64,000 bases of DNA from Candidatus Vallotia laricis (GTDB lineage Bacteria > Pseudomonadota > Gammaproteobacteria > Burkholderiales > Burkholderiaceae): NCBI RefSeq assembly GCF_020541325.1, contig NZ_CP047399.1, positions 186,001 to 250,000 of the forward strand, in the 5' to 3' direction. Within the stretch, counting starts at the first letter, position 1. Each line of letters opens with the position of its first letter. Of this stretch, positions 1-9,074 are shown one piece after another. Position numbers and translations under genes: made by a program. The notes beneath the pieces are model-generated. The model was not told the DNA's origin, did no database searches, and saw only the letters and a list, made by a program, of their open reading frames with translations.

Positions 1-4
1 TTAT

Positions 5-33
5 AAAAGGCCCCGAAAATTTCGGGGCCTTTT
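5..33 (+). terminator. Intrinsic terminator of the gene upstream of the window
   Basis: A perfect 14-bp inverted repeat (arms 5-18 and 20-33, one central base) has a GGCCCCG core, an A run on the left and a TTTT end on the right. It is a classic factor-independent terminator and would work in either direction. In Burkholderia the gene before obgE is rpmA, so it probably ends rplU-rpmA; that gene lies outside the window. Confidence 0.85.
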
Positions 34-123
34 GGTTGGTGATCATAAAAATTTTGAGTGTCCAATATAACCGCGATAGCTATGGCCCGATTAGCGGGCT
101 AGGGGCGATAGATAAAGAGGTAG

Positions 124-1215
<1,092 letters not shown>

Positions 1216-1304
1216 GTGGCAATATACCGCGCACGCCACTGATTCGTAGCAACTGTTAGCGCTATGTCATATGCTATTAATAGGAACATGGGGACGATAG
1301 AGCA

Positions 1305-2192
1305 ATGCATTCAATCATTGCTGATGCAAAACGACTAGTTTTAAAAGTAGGCTCGAGCTTAGTAACCAATGATGGGCGTGGGCTAGATCATAATGCGATT
1401 AGGCAATGGGTTGCGCAAATCGCTGAATTACGTCAACAGGGAAAAGAAGTGGTGTTAGTCAGCTCCGGCGCGATTGCGGAAGGGATGCGACGACTAGGAT
1501 GGAACTGCCGTCCACATGAAATCGCTAAACAACAAGCCGCAGCCGCAGTCGGCCAAATGGGGCTCGTGCAAGTCTATGAGAGTTGTTTTTCCGAATATTC
1601 GATCCGAACAGCGCAGATCCTACTTACACATGCAGACCTTGCTAATCGCGAACGTTACCTGAATGCAAGTTCGACGATACTTACTTTACTTGGGCTTGGC
1701 GTAGTGCCGATTATTAATGAGAATGATACGGTTGTCACCGATGAAATTAAGTTTGGAGATAATGATACATTAGCTGCATTAGTGACGAATTTAATTGAAG
1801 CGGATGTGCTGGTCATTCTAACCGATCAGTGCGGTCTATACACGGCTGATCCACGTCAAGATCCGTCTGCAACGCTGGTTCAAGAAGCTAACGCCGGTGA
1901 TCCAGCGTTAGAGACTATGGCGGGTAGCGCTGGCACAAGAATTGGCCGGGGTGGAATGCTATCTAAAATTCTAGCTGCTAAGCATGCAGCATCTAGTGGT
2001 GCAAGTACGGTGATTGTAAGTGGTAGAGAGCCAAATATATTAGTCCGGCTGGCAGCCGAGGAGCCAATTGGCACTCAACTTATTGCACGGACTCCTTGCA
2101 TAGCTCCGAACAAGCAGTGGATAGAAAGCGATATGAAAGTATCGCGGTTATATAGTCATCGATGCAGACGCAGTCGAGAAATTAACTTTTAA
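1305..2192 (+). pseudogene. proB: Glutamate 5-kinase, frameshifted: intact kinase domain, PUA domain cut off
   Basis: First step of proline synthesis (glutamate to glutamyl-5-phosphate). The 295-aa frame holds the whole amino-acid-kinase domain: the KVGSSLVTN start, [26 protein letters not shown] and the GTRIGRGGM loop. After MKV near base 2140 the frame continues for 17 foreign residues to a stop, while the expected sequence ([14 protein letters not shown]) resumes in another frame from 2143. One inserted base therefore separates kinase from PUA domain. Removing one base would give 372 codons plus stop, the normal family length. A truncated kinase may still work, since PUA-less glutamate kinases are known to be active. 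proA and proC are both intact in this window, so the pathway may be under selection. A sequencing error remains possible. Confidence 0.85.
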
Positions 2193-2424
2193 TAGGAAGA
2201 GTTTATTGCCAATCGGCATTGTCGAGGTGCAAGGTATTTTTACCGGGGGAGAGATAATTACGTGCTTAGATGAAACAGGCTATAAGGTAGCTCGTGGGCT
2301 GACAAACTATAGTAGTGACGAAGTTCAGATGATTTGGCGCCATTCCAGTGCAGAAATTCATTTGATTCTTGGTTATATGCTCAATCTAGAAATAATACAT
2401 CGTGAGAACCTAGTAATTCTATAA
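2143..2424 (+). pseudogene. proB: Detached PUA domain of glutamate 5-kinase
   Basis: This is the continuation of proB in the +1 frame. It encodes the linker and PUA domain ([30 protein letters not shown]) and keeps the family C-terminus without stops, so the disruption is recent. A TTG at 2206 could in principle start a separate 72-aa protein, but I see no convincing ribosome binding site, and a free PUA domain of this enzyme is not a known functional unit. The frames meet between 2139 and 2143, with no slippery heptamer or A run to suggest programmed frameshifting. Confidence 0.8.
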
Positions 2425-3003
2425 TGCAAGTAAGATTTAAGGGGTTGCTTATAGGCTCGTAATTCATAAAGACCGAATTAAGCTTTCCCAGAAGTTTTCT
2501 ATTGATCGCTCGATATGACAATTCGCTTATAATAGGCATTCTGCGTGAATTATGTATACATATATAAAATATAGTACGTATCACTACATGTGTGTTCAGC
2601 TAAGTTTTCCGATGAGCTACCCTCTGCACTCACTGATGCCCGGATAATAGTACTAGTACTAGTACTTGCATCGACACAATACGCACTATAGCCATCATCG
2701 TTTTAGAATCCCTAAGTACATGGTCGTATCTTAGATATCAATAAAACCTGTCGGTTTTAGCGCAATTTAGCTCTAAATACATTTAAGAAGCAGACAAAGT
2801 CCTGCTGCATGGGCTTTTCTCCTTTACTACGGCAGGGGAATAGGTTAACCACTTAAGCTTAGATGCAATAGATAAGAAGGAAGTGGACACGTTGCAATGA
2901 GGGAATGTACTACATATTACCAGGATGATTGGTATTTGAACATGCTTTCTCTCAAGTGATATCGTTATTACCCCTGCATATGCCTTTAAATAGCGGTCTT
3001 TAT
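2425..3003. other. Gene-free gap between proB and rppH
   Basis: AT-rich, with no credible gene on either strand. In Burkholderia a CNP1-like protein gene usually sits here; I see no readable remnant. The only structured element is an 18-bp perfect palindrome at 2649-2666, made of repeated TAGTAC units. Confidence 0.5.
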
Positions 3004-3513
3004 CTATAATATGACGCGAGACATGCATGATGTAACGGGTTTTTTGTGCAGGAAGCGAGAAAGCTCGGTTAAAGCCATCTGATATACATCTCTTTTAAAC
3101 TCGATTACAGTATCTAGCGGCACCCAATAATTATTCCAGCGCCACGCGTCGAACTCTGGATAATTAGTTGTACGTAAGCAAATATCGCAGTCGCGTCCGA
3201 TCATTCGTAATAGAAACCATAGCTGCTTCTGTCCTCGATAATTCCTACGGACTTCTCGCCTGATATATTTGTTAGGAACTTCGTAACGTAACCAGTCTCG
3301 TGTCCGACCAATAACCTTAACATGCTCCGGTCTTAAACCGGTTTCTTCGTATAATTCTCGAAACATCGCTTTCAGGGGTGTTTCACCATACCTAATGCCT
3401 CCTTGCGGAAATTGCCAGGAATGTTCATGCAGTCGTTTGCCCCAAAACACCTCATTACGCGAATTCAAGAGGAGGATGCCGACGTTTGGGCGAAAGCCTT
3501 CACAATCCAGCAT
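3004..3513 (-). CDS. rppH: RNA pyrophosphohydrolase (Nudix)
   Basis: Removes pyrophosphate from mRNA 5-prime ends and so starts RNA decay. The Nudix box is complete around residues 38-60 (GGIRYGE, seven residues, REL-EETGL). RppH-family motifs [18 protein letters not shown] and EFDAWRW follow. The start at [12 protein letters not shown] matches the family N-terminus. The 169 aa end shortly after the Nudix fold (SRFLHKKP), so the long basic tail of free-living Burkholderia homologues is missing, leaving a length close to E. coli RppH. It is divergent from proS with 114 bp between the starts, so both promoters must lie there. The same rppH/proS pairing is found in Burkholderia. Confidence 0.95.
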   Translation of the reverse strand: MLDCEGFRPNVGILLLNSRNEVFWGKRLHEHSWQFPQGGIRYGETPLKAMFRELYEETGLRPEHVKVIGRTRDWLRYEVPNKYIRREVRRNYRGQKQLWFLLRMIGRDCDICLRTTNYPEFDAWRWNNYWVPLDTVIEFKRDVYQMALTELSRFLHKKPVTSCMSRVIL

Positions 3514-3627
3514 ACAATCACCTTAAAATCCTTTAAAATTGCTTTAATTATAAACAGTTCATAGGCGCTGTGCGACTCAACGTAAAGACGAGAGTGCCTG
3601 AGCCCTCGTTTTGGAAACCCATCAAGA

Positions 3628-5364
3628 ATGAAAGCTTCGCGTTTTTTCATCAGCACGCTGAAGGAAGCGCCAGCTGATGCCGAGATTGTCAGTCACCAAT
3701 TGATGGTTAGGGCGGGGATAATTCGCCGTATTGCTGGCGGTATCTATAATTATATGCCAATCGGGTTGCGTTCAATTCGAAAGATAGAAGCAATCGTACG
3801 AAAAGAAATGAATTACGCAGGTGCTATAGAGCTTTTAATGCCGTCGGTGCAGCCGGCTGAATTGTGGCGAGAATCTGGCCGCTGGGAACAATATGGTCCT
3901 GAACTGCTGCGCGTGAAAGATCGCCACGACCGAGACTTTGTTATCGGTCCGACACATGAGGAGGTAGTTACTGATATTGCCCGTAGGGAGATTAAGAGCC
4001 ACCGACAGTTACCTATAAATTTTTATCAGGTGCAAACTAAGTTCCGCGATGAAATTCGCCCTAGGTTCGGAGTAATCCGGGGGCGAGAGTTTATTATGAA
4101 AGATGCATATTCGTTTGATCGAGACTATGCCGGACTGCAGCTATCCTACAAGAAGATGTATGATGCGTACATTCGAATCTTCACCCATCTTGGGCTTACA
4201 TTTCGAGTAGTAGCAGCTGACAACGGATCGATTGGCGGCACTGGATCCCACGAATTCCATGTAATCGCCGAAACTGGTGAAGATATCATCGTATATTGTC
4301 CTGGCTCGGACTATGCTGCTAATATTGAGGCAGCTGAAGCTATATCATCGATCGATTCTCGAGCAGCTCCAAGCGAACCGCTAAGTAAAAAATCCACACC
4401 AGGCAAAGTAAAATGCGAGGAGGTAGCCAATTACCTTGGTATTGCATTGGAGCGGATAACTAAGTCGGTTGTACTAGCTGTAGATAATGAGGGCACAAAC
4501 CCAACGATTTGGTTACTACTATTACAAAGCGCTCATGAACTCAACAAAATCAAGGCTAGTAAGGTACCTGGTCTAGCTAATTATCGCTTCGCTACTGAGC
4601 GAGAAATTGTCGATTGGTTCGGAGCACCGTCTGGCTACTTAGGGCCACTGAACATACAAAAACCAGTGAAAATATTAGCCGATCGCACCGTAGCAAATAT
4701 GAGCGACTTTGTTGTCGGCTCGAACGAGATAAATTATCACACGACAGGAGTTAATTGGGGTCGAGACTTGCCTGAACCAAAAGTGGCGGACTTACGAAAT
4801 GTAAGAAAAGGTGACCCGTCTCCAGACGGCTGCGGAAATCTAGATCTATGCCGCGGCATAGAGGTTGGGCATGTATTTCAGCTTGGCATTAAGTACTCAA
4901 AATCCATGGGCGCGGTATTCCTAGATGAAAATGGAAAGCCAACACCGATAACAATGGGTTCCTATGGAATCGGCATCACGCGGATCCTAAGTGCTGCGAT
5001 TGAGCAGAACTTTGACGAGCGCGGCATTATTTGGCCCGAAGCTATTGCGCCATTTCATCTAGTACTATGCCCTATGGACTATAAGCGCAGCAATTCAGTG
5101 CGCAAGCAGGCAAATAAACTCTACAAAGAACTACTCGACTCAGGTATTGAGGTAATCCTAGACGATCGCGGTGAGCGTCCGGGCGTGATGTTTGTTGACT
5201 GGGAATTGATTGGCGTACCCCACCGGCTTGTGATCGGAGAGCGTGGTCTTAGGGATAACAAGGTTGAATATCAGGGGCGCCGTGATGTAGAGCCGACGCT
5301 ATTATCGCTTGAACAGGCAGTACCCTGGGTAGTCGAGCGGGTGTGTGCGGCACCGGTACACTAA
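3628..5364 (+). CDS. proS: Prolyl-tRNA synthetase
   Basis: Class II aminoacyl-tRNA synthetase charging tRNA-Pro; 578 aa, the normal length of the bacterial form. It contains the class II core ([42 protein letters not shown]), then the editing insertion domain (about residues 225-400), then motif 3 (GSYGIGITR) and the anticodon-binding domain ([18 protein letters not shown]). The editing-domain lysine region TKSVVLA is kept, in contrast to the eroded LeuRS editing site in this window. The substrate it shares with proB, proA and proC is proline. The marC start follows the stop by 11 bp, suggesting cotranscription. Confidence 0.97.
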   Translation: MKASRFFISTLKEAPADAEIVSHQLMVRAGIIRRIAGGIYNYMPIGLRSIRKIEAIVRKEMNYAGAIELLMPSVQPAELWRESGRWEQYGPELLRVKDRHDRDFVIGPTHEEVVTDIARREIKSHRQLPINFYQVQTKFRDEIRPRFGVIRGREFIMKDAYSFDRDYAGLQLSYKKMYDAYIRIFTHLGLTFRVVAADNGSIGGTGSHEFHVIAETGEDIIVYCPGSDYAANIEAAEAISSIDSRAAPSEPLSKKSTPGKVKCEEVANYLGIALERITKSVVLAVDNEGTNPTIWLLLLQSAHELNKIKASKVPGLANYRFATEREIVDWFGAPSGYLGPLNIQKPVKILADRTVANMSDFVVGSNEINYHTTGVNWGRDLPEPKVADLRNVRKGDPSPDGCGNLDLCRGIEVGHVFQLGIKYSKSMGAVFLDENGKPTPITMGSYGIGITRILSAAIEQNFDERGIIWPEAIAPFHLVLCPMDYKRSNSVRKQANKLYKELLDSGIEVILDDRGERPGVMFVDWELIGVPHRLVIGERGLRDNKVEYQGRRDVEPTLLSLEQAVPWVVERVCAAPVH

Positions 5365-5375
5365 CAGGACACGCT

Positions 5376-5972
5376 ATGCAATACACCTTTCTATCTGCGA
5401 CAGTCCTGCTGATCCTAATTACAGATCCGTTAGGTAATATCCCATTATTCATTAACGTGCTGAGAAACGTTGCGCTAGAGCGGCGCCCAAAGGTAATCCT
5501 GCGTGAGGTGGCAATTGCGTTCGTTATTCTGCTCGTATTTATGATCGCTGGTCATACGTTCCTGCGTATGATGCACCTAACAGATCTTTCACTACGCTTA
5601 GCTGGAGGGATCGTACTATTTTTGATTGCACTTCGGATGATCTTCCCACATGCGGAAGGTCCTCTCGGGAGCGATCCACTTGGCGAGCCGCTGATTGTGC
5701 CTCTTGCAATTCCAGCGCTGGCTGGACCCTCGGCTATCGCGACTGTCATGCTGCTAACATCGCAAGCGCCCGGGAAAATGCTTGAATGGATTAGTGCGCT
5801 TACCGTAACGATGGCTGTGTGTGCAATTGTGCTACTGTTAGCCGACAAAATCCAGAGATGGCTTGGCGCGCCTACGGTTGCTGCGTTTGAGCGGCTAATG
5901 GGACTCGTATTAGTTGGAATTTCAGTAGAGATGGTTCTAGAAGGTATTCGGATTTTTATACGACAGCTTTAG
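5376..5972 (+). CDS. marC: MarC-family inner-membrane protein
   Basis: Six-helix integral membrane protein of the MarC/UPF0056 family; substrate and role are unsettled. Hydrophobic helices alternate with family motifs: ITDPLGNIPLF near the N-terminus, a glycine-rich LRLAGGIVLFLIALRM, and a second half containing PLAIPALAGPSAIATVM. I chose ATG 5376, 11 bases past the proS stop, giving 198 aa; an upstream in-frame start inside proS is less likely. In Burkholderia a lytic transglycosylase gene lies between proS and marC; it has been deleted here. Confidence 0.92.
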   Translation: MQYTFLSATVLLILITDPLGNIPLFINVLRNVALERRPKVILREVAIAFVILLVFMIAGHTFLRMMHLTDLSLRLAGGIVLFLIALRMIFPHAEGPLGSDPLGEPLIVPLAIPALAGPSAIATVMLLTSQAPGKMLEWISALTVTMAVCAIVLLLADKIQRWLGAPTVAAFERLMGLVLVGISVEMVLEGIRIFIRQL

Positions 5973-5988
5973 ACGTTATATATGGTTT

Positions 5989-5998
5989 GGGGGGGGGG
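5989..5998. repeat. G10 homopolymer tract between marC and ffh
   Basis: Ten consecutive G, 16 bases past the marC stop, in otherwise AT-rich convergent intergenic DNA. It is one of several G or C tracts of eight or more in this window. Confidence 0.9.
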
Positions 5999-6112
5999 AG
6001 TCACCTATCTAGCGCGTGCCGACTAATAGTTATAGTTATTGCCTGTAGTATGGCAATGTTGAAGATGTGTATTAAACACAGCCATCTGATAGCATGGCAC
6101 GTGCTACCTTAG

Positions 6113-6160
6113 TTTAGCGACGCGTAGGTGATATGCTTTAGCGACGCGTAGGTGATATGC
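6113..6160. repeat. Perfect 24-bp tandem duplication of the ffh 3-prime end
   Basis: Bases 6113-6136 and 6137-6160 are identical 24-mers placed head to tail. The copy at 6137-6160 holds the last codons of ffh (ISPTRR) and its TAA; the other copy lies directly after the stop. The unit is a multiple of three, but the first stop prevents the second copy from being translated. The absence of any mismatch points to a recent slippage or duplication event. Confidence 0.95.
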
Positions 6161-7505
6161 CCATCATTTCGCGCATTATTTTAGGACAACTGCCGCTGTG
6201 CAGTTTTTTCATCATGCCCCGCATTTGTTCAAACTGGTTTAACATCCGGTTTACCTCCTGTATTTGCACCCCGGAACCATTCGCGATGCGGCGCTTCCGG
6301 CTTGCTTTGATTAATTCTGGTTTTATGCGCTCAGCCGGCGTCATCGACGTAATAATGCTTTCCATTCGGCGTATGTGTTTTTCAGCTTGAGACATATCAG
6401 TATTGCTGGCAGCCCGATAAAATTGGGCCGGCAATTTTTTTATTAGCATTGATAAGCCCCCTATTTTCTTCATTTGTGCTAGTTGATCGCGGAAATCATT
6501 CAAGTCGAAAGCACCTCCTTTCTTGACCTTCTCGGCTAGACTGTGTGTGGACTGTATATCCACATTTTGCTCTGCCTGCTCTACTAGTCCTAAGATATCT
6601 CCCATACCTAGGATTCTGTTGGCTATCCGTTCAGGATAGAATATTTCTAGGTCTTCAAGCTTTTCACCCACACCAATAAACTTAATTGGTTGTCCAGTTA
6701 TATATCTTGTTGACAACGCCGCCCCCCCGCGCGAGTCACCGTCAAGCTTTGTTAGTACAATACCAGTAAGCTGTAGTGTGTCATTGAAAGACTTTGCAGT
6801 ATTAATTGCGTCTTGACCGAGCATTGCATCAATAACGAATAGTACTTCTGCTGGCTTAAGCTTCGCGTTTAACTGAGCGATTTCTTGCATCATTCTATCA
6901 TCGATACCAAGCCGGCCTGCTGTGTCTATAAGCAATACGTCATAATAGTGCCGCTTAGCCCAGTCTAATGCATCTTGTGCAATATCTAGTGGGTTTTGAT
7001 CTTGTTGAGATGGAAAAAAATCCGCGCCGATTTGCTCGGTAACAATTTTTAGCTGTGCAATTGCTGCAGGCCTGTATACATCGCACGATACCGTGAGGAC
7101 CTTCTTGTTCTGCTTCTCATGCAGAAGTTTAGCCAACTTTCCGACCGTCGTAGTTTTACCGGAGCCCTGAAGGCCCACGATTAAGATTACGGCTGGCGGT
7201 ATAACCGCTAGATGCAGTTCAGCAGCCTTGCTATCATAGTGTCCACCAATCAATGCGGTCAGTTCGCGTTGAACAATATTTACTAGCATCTGTCCTGGCG
7301 TAAAACTGCTAATTACCTCCTCACCGAGTGCTTTTTCACGGATCTTTGTAACAAATTCGCAGACTACTGGCAGGGCAACGTCTGCTTCAAGCAGCGCTAG
7401 GCGCACCATACGTAGCATTTCTTGCGTGTTTGACTCGGTAAGTCGAGCTTCGCCGCGTAGCGTCTTTATGACGCGCGTCATACGTTGTGTTAGGTTGTCG
7501 AGCAT
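6138..7505 (-). CDS. ffh: Signal recognition particle protein Ffh
   Basis: Protein subunit of SRP, which targets nascent inner-membrane proteins to FtsY and SecYEG; 455 aa, normal length. It contains the N domain, then the G domain with P-loop GLQGSGKTTT at residues 111-120, DTAGRLG near 195 and TKLDGDSRGGAALS, then the methionine-rich M domain from about residue 300 with the RNA-binding segment KRRIANGSGVQ. The C-terminus ISPTRR and its stop codon are duplicated in tandem just downstream. A C7 run (6722-6728) encodes part of SRGG. It is convergent with marC. The 4.5S RNA partner was not found in the window. Confidence 0.97.
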   Translation of the reverse strand: MLDNLTQRMTRVIKTLRGEARLTESNTQEMLRMVRLALLEADVALPVVCEFVTKIREKALGEEVISSFTPGQMLVNIVQRELTALIGGHYDSKAAELHLAVIPPAVILIVGLQGSGKTTTVGKLAKLLHEKQNKKVLTVSCDVYRPAAIAQLKIVTEQIGADFFPSQQDQNPLDIAQDALDWAKRHYYDVLLIDTAGRLGIDDRMMQEIAQLNAKLKPAEVLFVIDAMLGQDAINTAKSFNDTLQLTGIVLTKLDGDSRGGAALSTRYITGQPIKFIGVGEKLEDLEIFYPERIANRILGMGDILGLVEQAEQNVDIQSTHSLAEKVKKGGAFDLNDFRDQLAQMKKIGGLSMLIKKLPAQFYRAASNTDMSQAEKHIRRMESIITSMTPAERIKPELIKASRKRRIANGSGVQIQEVNRMLNQFEQMRGMMKKLHSGSCPKIMREMMGISPTRR

Positions 7506-8876
7506 AAGGGTATGTGTGGTTTGCCGTGGGCCGATTCAAGACCGAACAAGTATCATAGTCGCATCGCATCAAAACACATAAAGAGTAGAGAAATTAGAGT
7601 CAACAGCAGGGTGCTGTTATAACTAAATTACAACACATATTGTACTGTATGAATGCACCAATCTTTTATATCATGGCTTTAGAATTACCGACTGCTGACT
7701 GTATCCTAGATTAGATATCTCTTAGGCAGTCTATCGGAGCGCACTGTGTTCTACTATTTTCTGTACTAACACCGTATAGGGTGCGTTTACATATTTTATG
7801 CTTACTGCTCGATAAGATCGAGTTTAGCTTTTTTGTTTCCATAACGCGTCCAGATATTTATATTCACGGAAAATTTTTTTCGTCCTGTTAGTTTTCGATT
7901 ACCGATGATGCTAATTCACAAATTGCTTATAGTGACATTACCACTGTACTACTCAGTAGTATAAGATTTGAATTATGCACTGGACTTTCTATCTCAGATA
8001 TAAATACTTCTGCCATGTTATATACAATCTTAATATTAACGATTAGGAAGTTTCTGCGTGTATTTTAGGTTGTATAAAACTGCTGATCTCGTTGATTTGA
8101 ACATTGCTATGTTATTAGCGTTAGAGCACTGTTATTCTATAACATTCTGTTAAATAGCAGTGTATAGTTTAGTGCATAACTTATCGCCTCAGCTGTTAAA
8201 CTGAATTACAAGATAGTGTTCTTTTTTATTTCAAAGTTATATTCGGCATGCTGATACTAAGATGTTTTGATATAGTTATCGCGCGCGCAGCGCGGTATGG
8301 GTATGAGCATTATTTGCAGCGATACTATTCGGCAATGTTTCGAAACCTTTAGGTTCCAAAATTCTATATTCGATTGAATCGAAATGGTGGTACCAACTGA
8401 GTTGTATTGCATAAACTTTTATATGTCTCTATAGCACCAAGGTATATATCGTATAGTTCGCTTCTTGTAAAAGTTGAGGATGCTATCTTAATTAACTTAA
8501 TTTCTCTGCATACTCTGACTATGCAAATTCATTCGGCATACTAGTACGCCTAGTGTTGTAAGTTACAAAGTGTTGTAATAGTTTTAACTAGTATCGAATG
8601 AGCAGACTTCAATAAGTAGCTGTCCGAGGCACTCTAATACAATACTTCTCACTGCTAATGCGAGTGTTATGTAACAGCTATTCAATTACCACTAATCAGT
8701 TGCTATGTAGAGGATACCAGCAGCGATGTTTTTTATGAATGCATGCGTGAGACTATACCGAGATGCTCACGTGTGTGGCATCGCTAGATTTATATCGAAA
8801 AGTGTACGATTGTTTATGCATATCTGAAAGTATGGTTTCTATCCACAAATTTATTCGTAGAATCTAATATAGATTT
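7506..8876. other. Gene desert between ffh and nrdA
   Basis: About 1.4 kb with no credible reading frame on either strand and low GC. Small hairpins are present: arms 7602-7608 and 7612-7618, and a CTCGAT/ATCGAG stem near 7808 followed by a T run. I recognise no protein remnant. The length and position suggest several deleted or fully eroded genes. Confidence 0.6.
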
Positions 8877-8892
8877 ACACTATAGTTAGTGT
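8877..8892. promoter_or_regulatory. NrdR box 1 upstream of nrdA
   Basis: ACACTATAGTTAGTGT matches the known NrdR consensus (ACACWATATATWGTGT) at 14 of 16 positions and is nearly palindromic. It begins 31 bases before the second box, which is the helical phasing typical of NrdR tandem operators. Confidence 0.8.
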
Positions 8893-8907
8893 TTATTTGT
8901 ATTTAAT

Positions 8908-8923
8908 ACACTATATATTGTGT
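8908..8923. promoter_or_regulatory. NrdR box 2 upstream of nrdA
   Basis: ACACTATATATTGTGT is an exact match to the NrdR consensus. It lies about 150 bases before the nrdA ATG. NrdR is the zinc-finger/ATP-cone repressor of ribonucleotide reductase genes. The paired boxes imply that nrdR is retained elsewhere in this genome and controls nrdA and perhaps nrdB. Confidence 0.9.
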
Positions 8924-8991
8924 ATTTTGTGATGCCATATTTACGGTAATTCTGCTACCTTGTTTTTGTCTAATATCGTTTTTAGGGGAAA

Positions 8992-9014
8992 TACTACGGC
9001 AATATTCCGTAGTA
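8992..9014 (+). promoter_or_regulatory. Hairpin in the nrdA leader
   Basis: Perfect 8-bp inverted repeat (TACTACGG / CCGTAGTA, loop of 7), flanked by GGG and CCC that could extend the stem. It lies between the NrdR boxes and the nrdA start, so it would be in the mRNA leader. No T run follows; function unknown. Confidence 0.5.
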
Positions 9015-9074
9015 GCCCTATTCGTTCTAGGAACACAGATTCCATTGCACAAGATAAGATTAGGAGTTTTGCCA

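Noticed and set aside
2100-2210. Programmed frameshift in proB
   Set aside because: No slippery heptamer, long A run or downstream stimulatory structure at the frame junction, and programmed frameshifting is not known for this family.
3581-3627. Leader attenuator or T-box-like element before proS
   Set aside because: Only a 5-bp ACGAG/CTCGT stem followed by TTTT; too weak, and T-boxes are not expected in Proteobacteria.
8281-8300. GCGCGC-rich patch as a methylation or Z-DNA site
   Set aside because: An isolated short patch with no associated gene or repeated occurrence.
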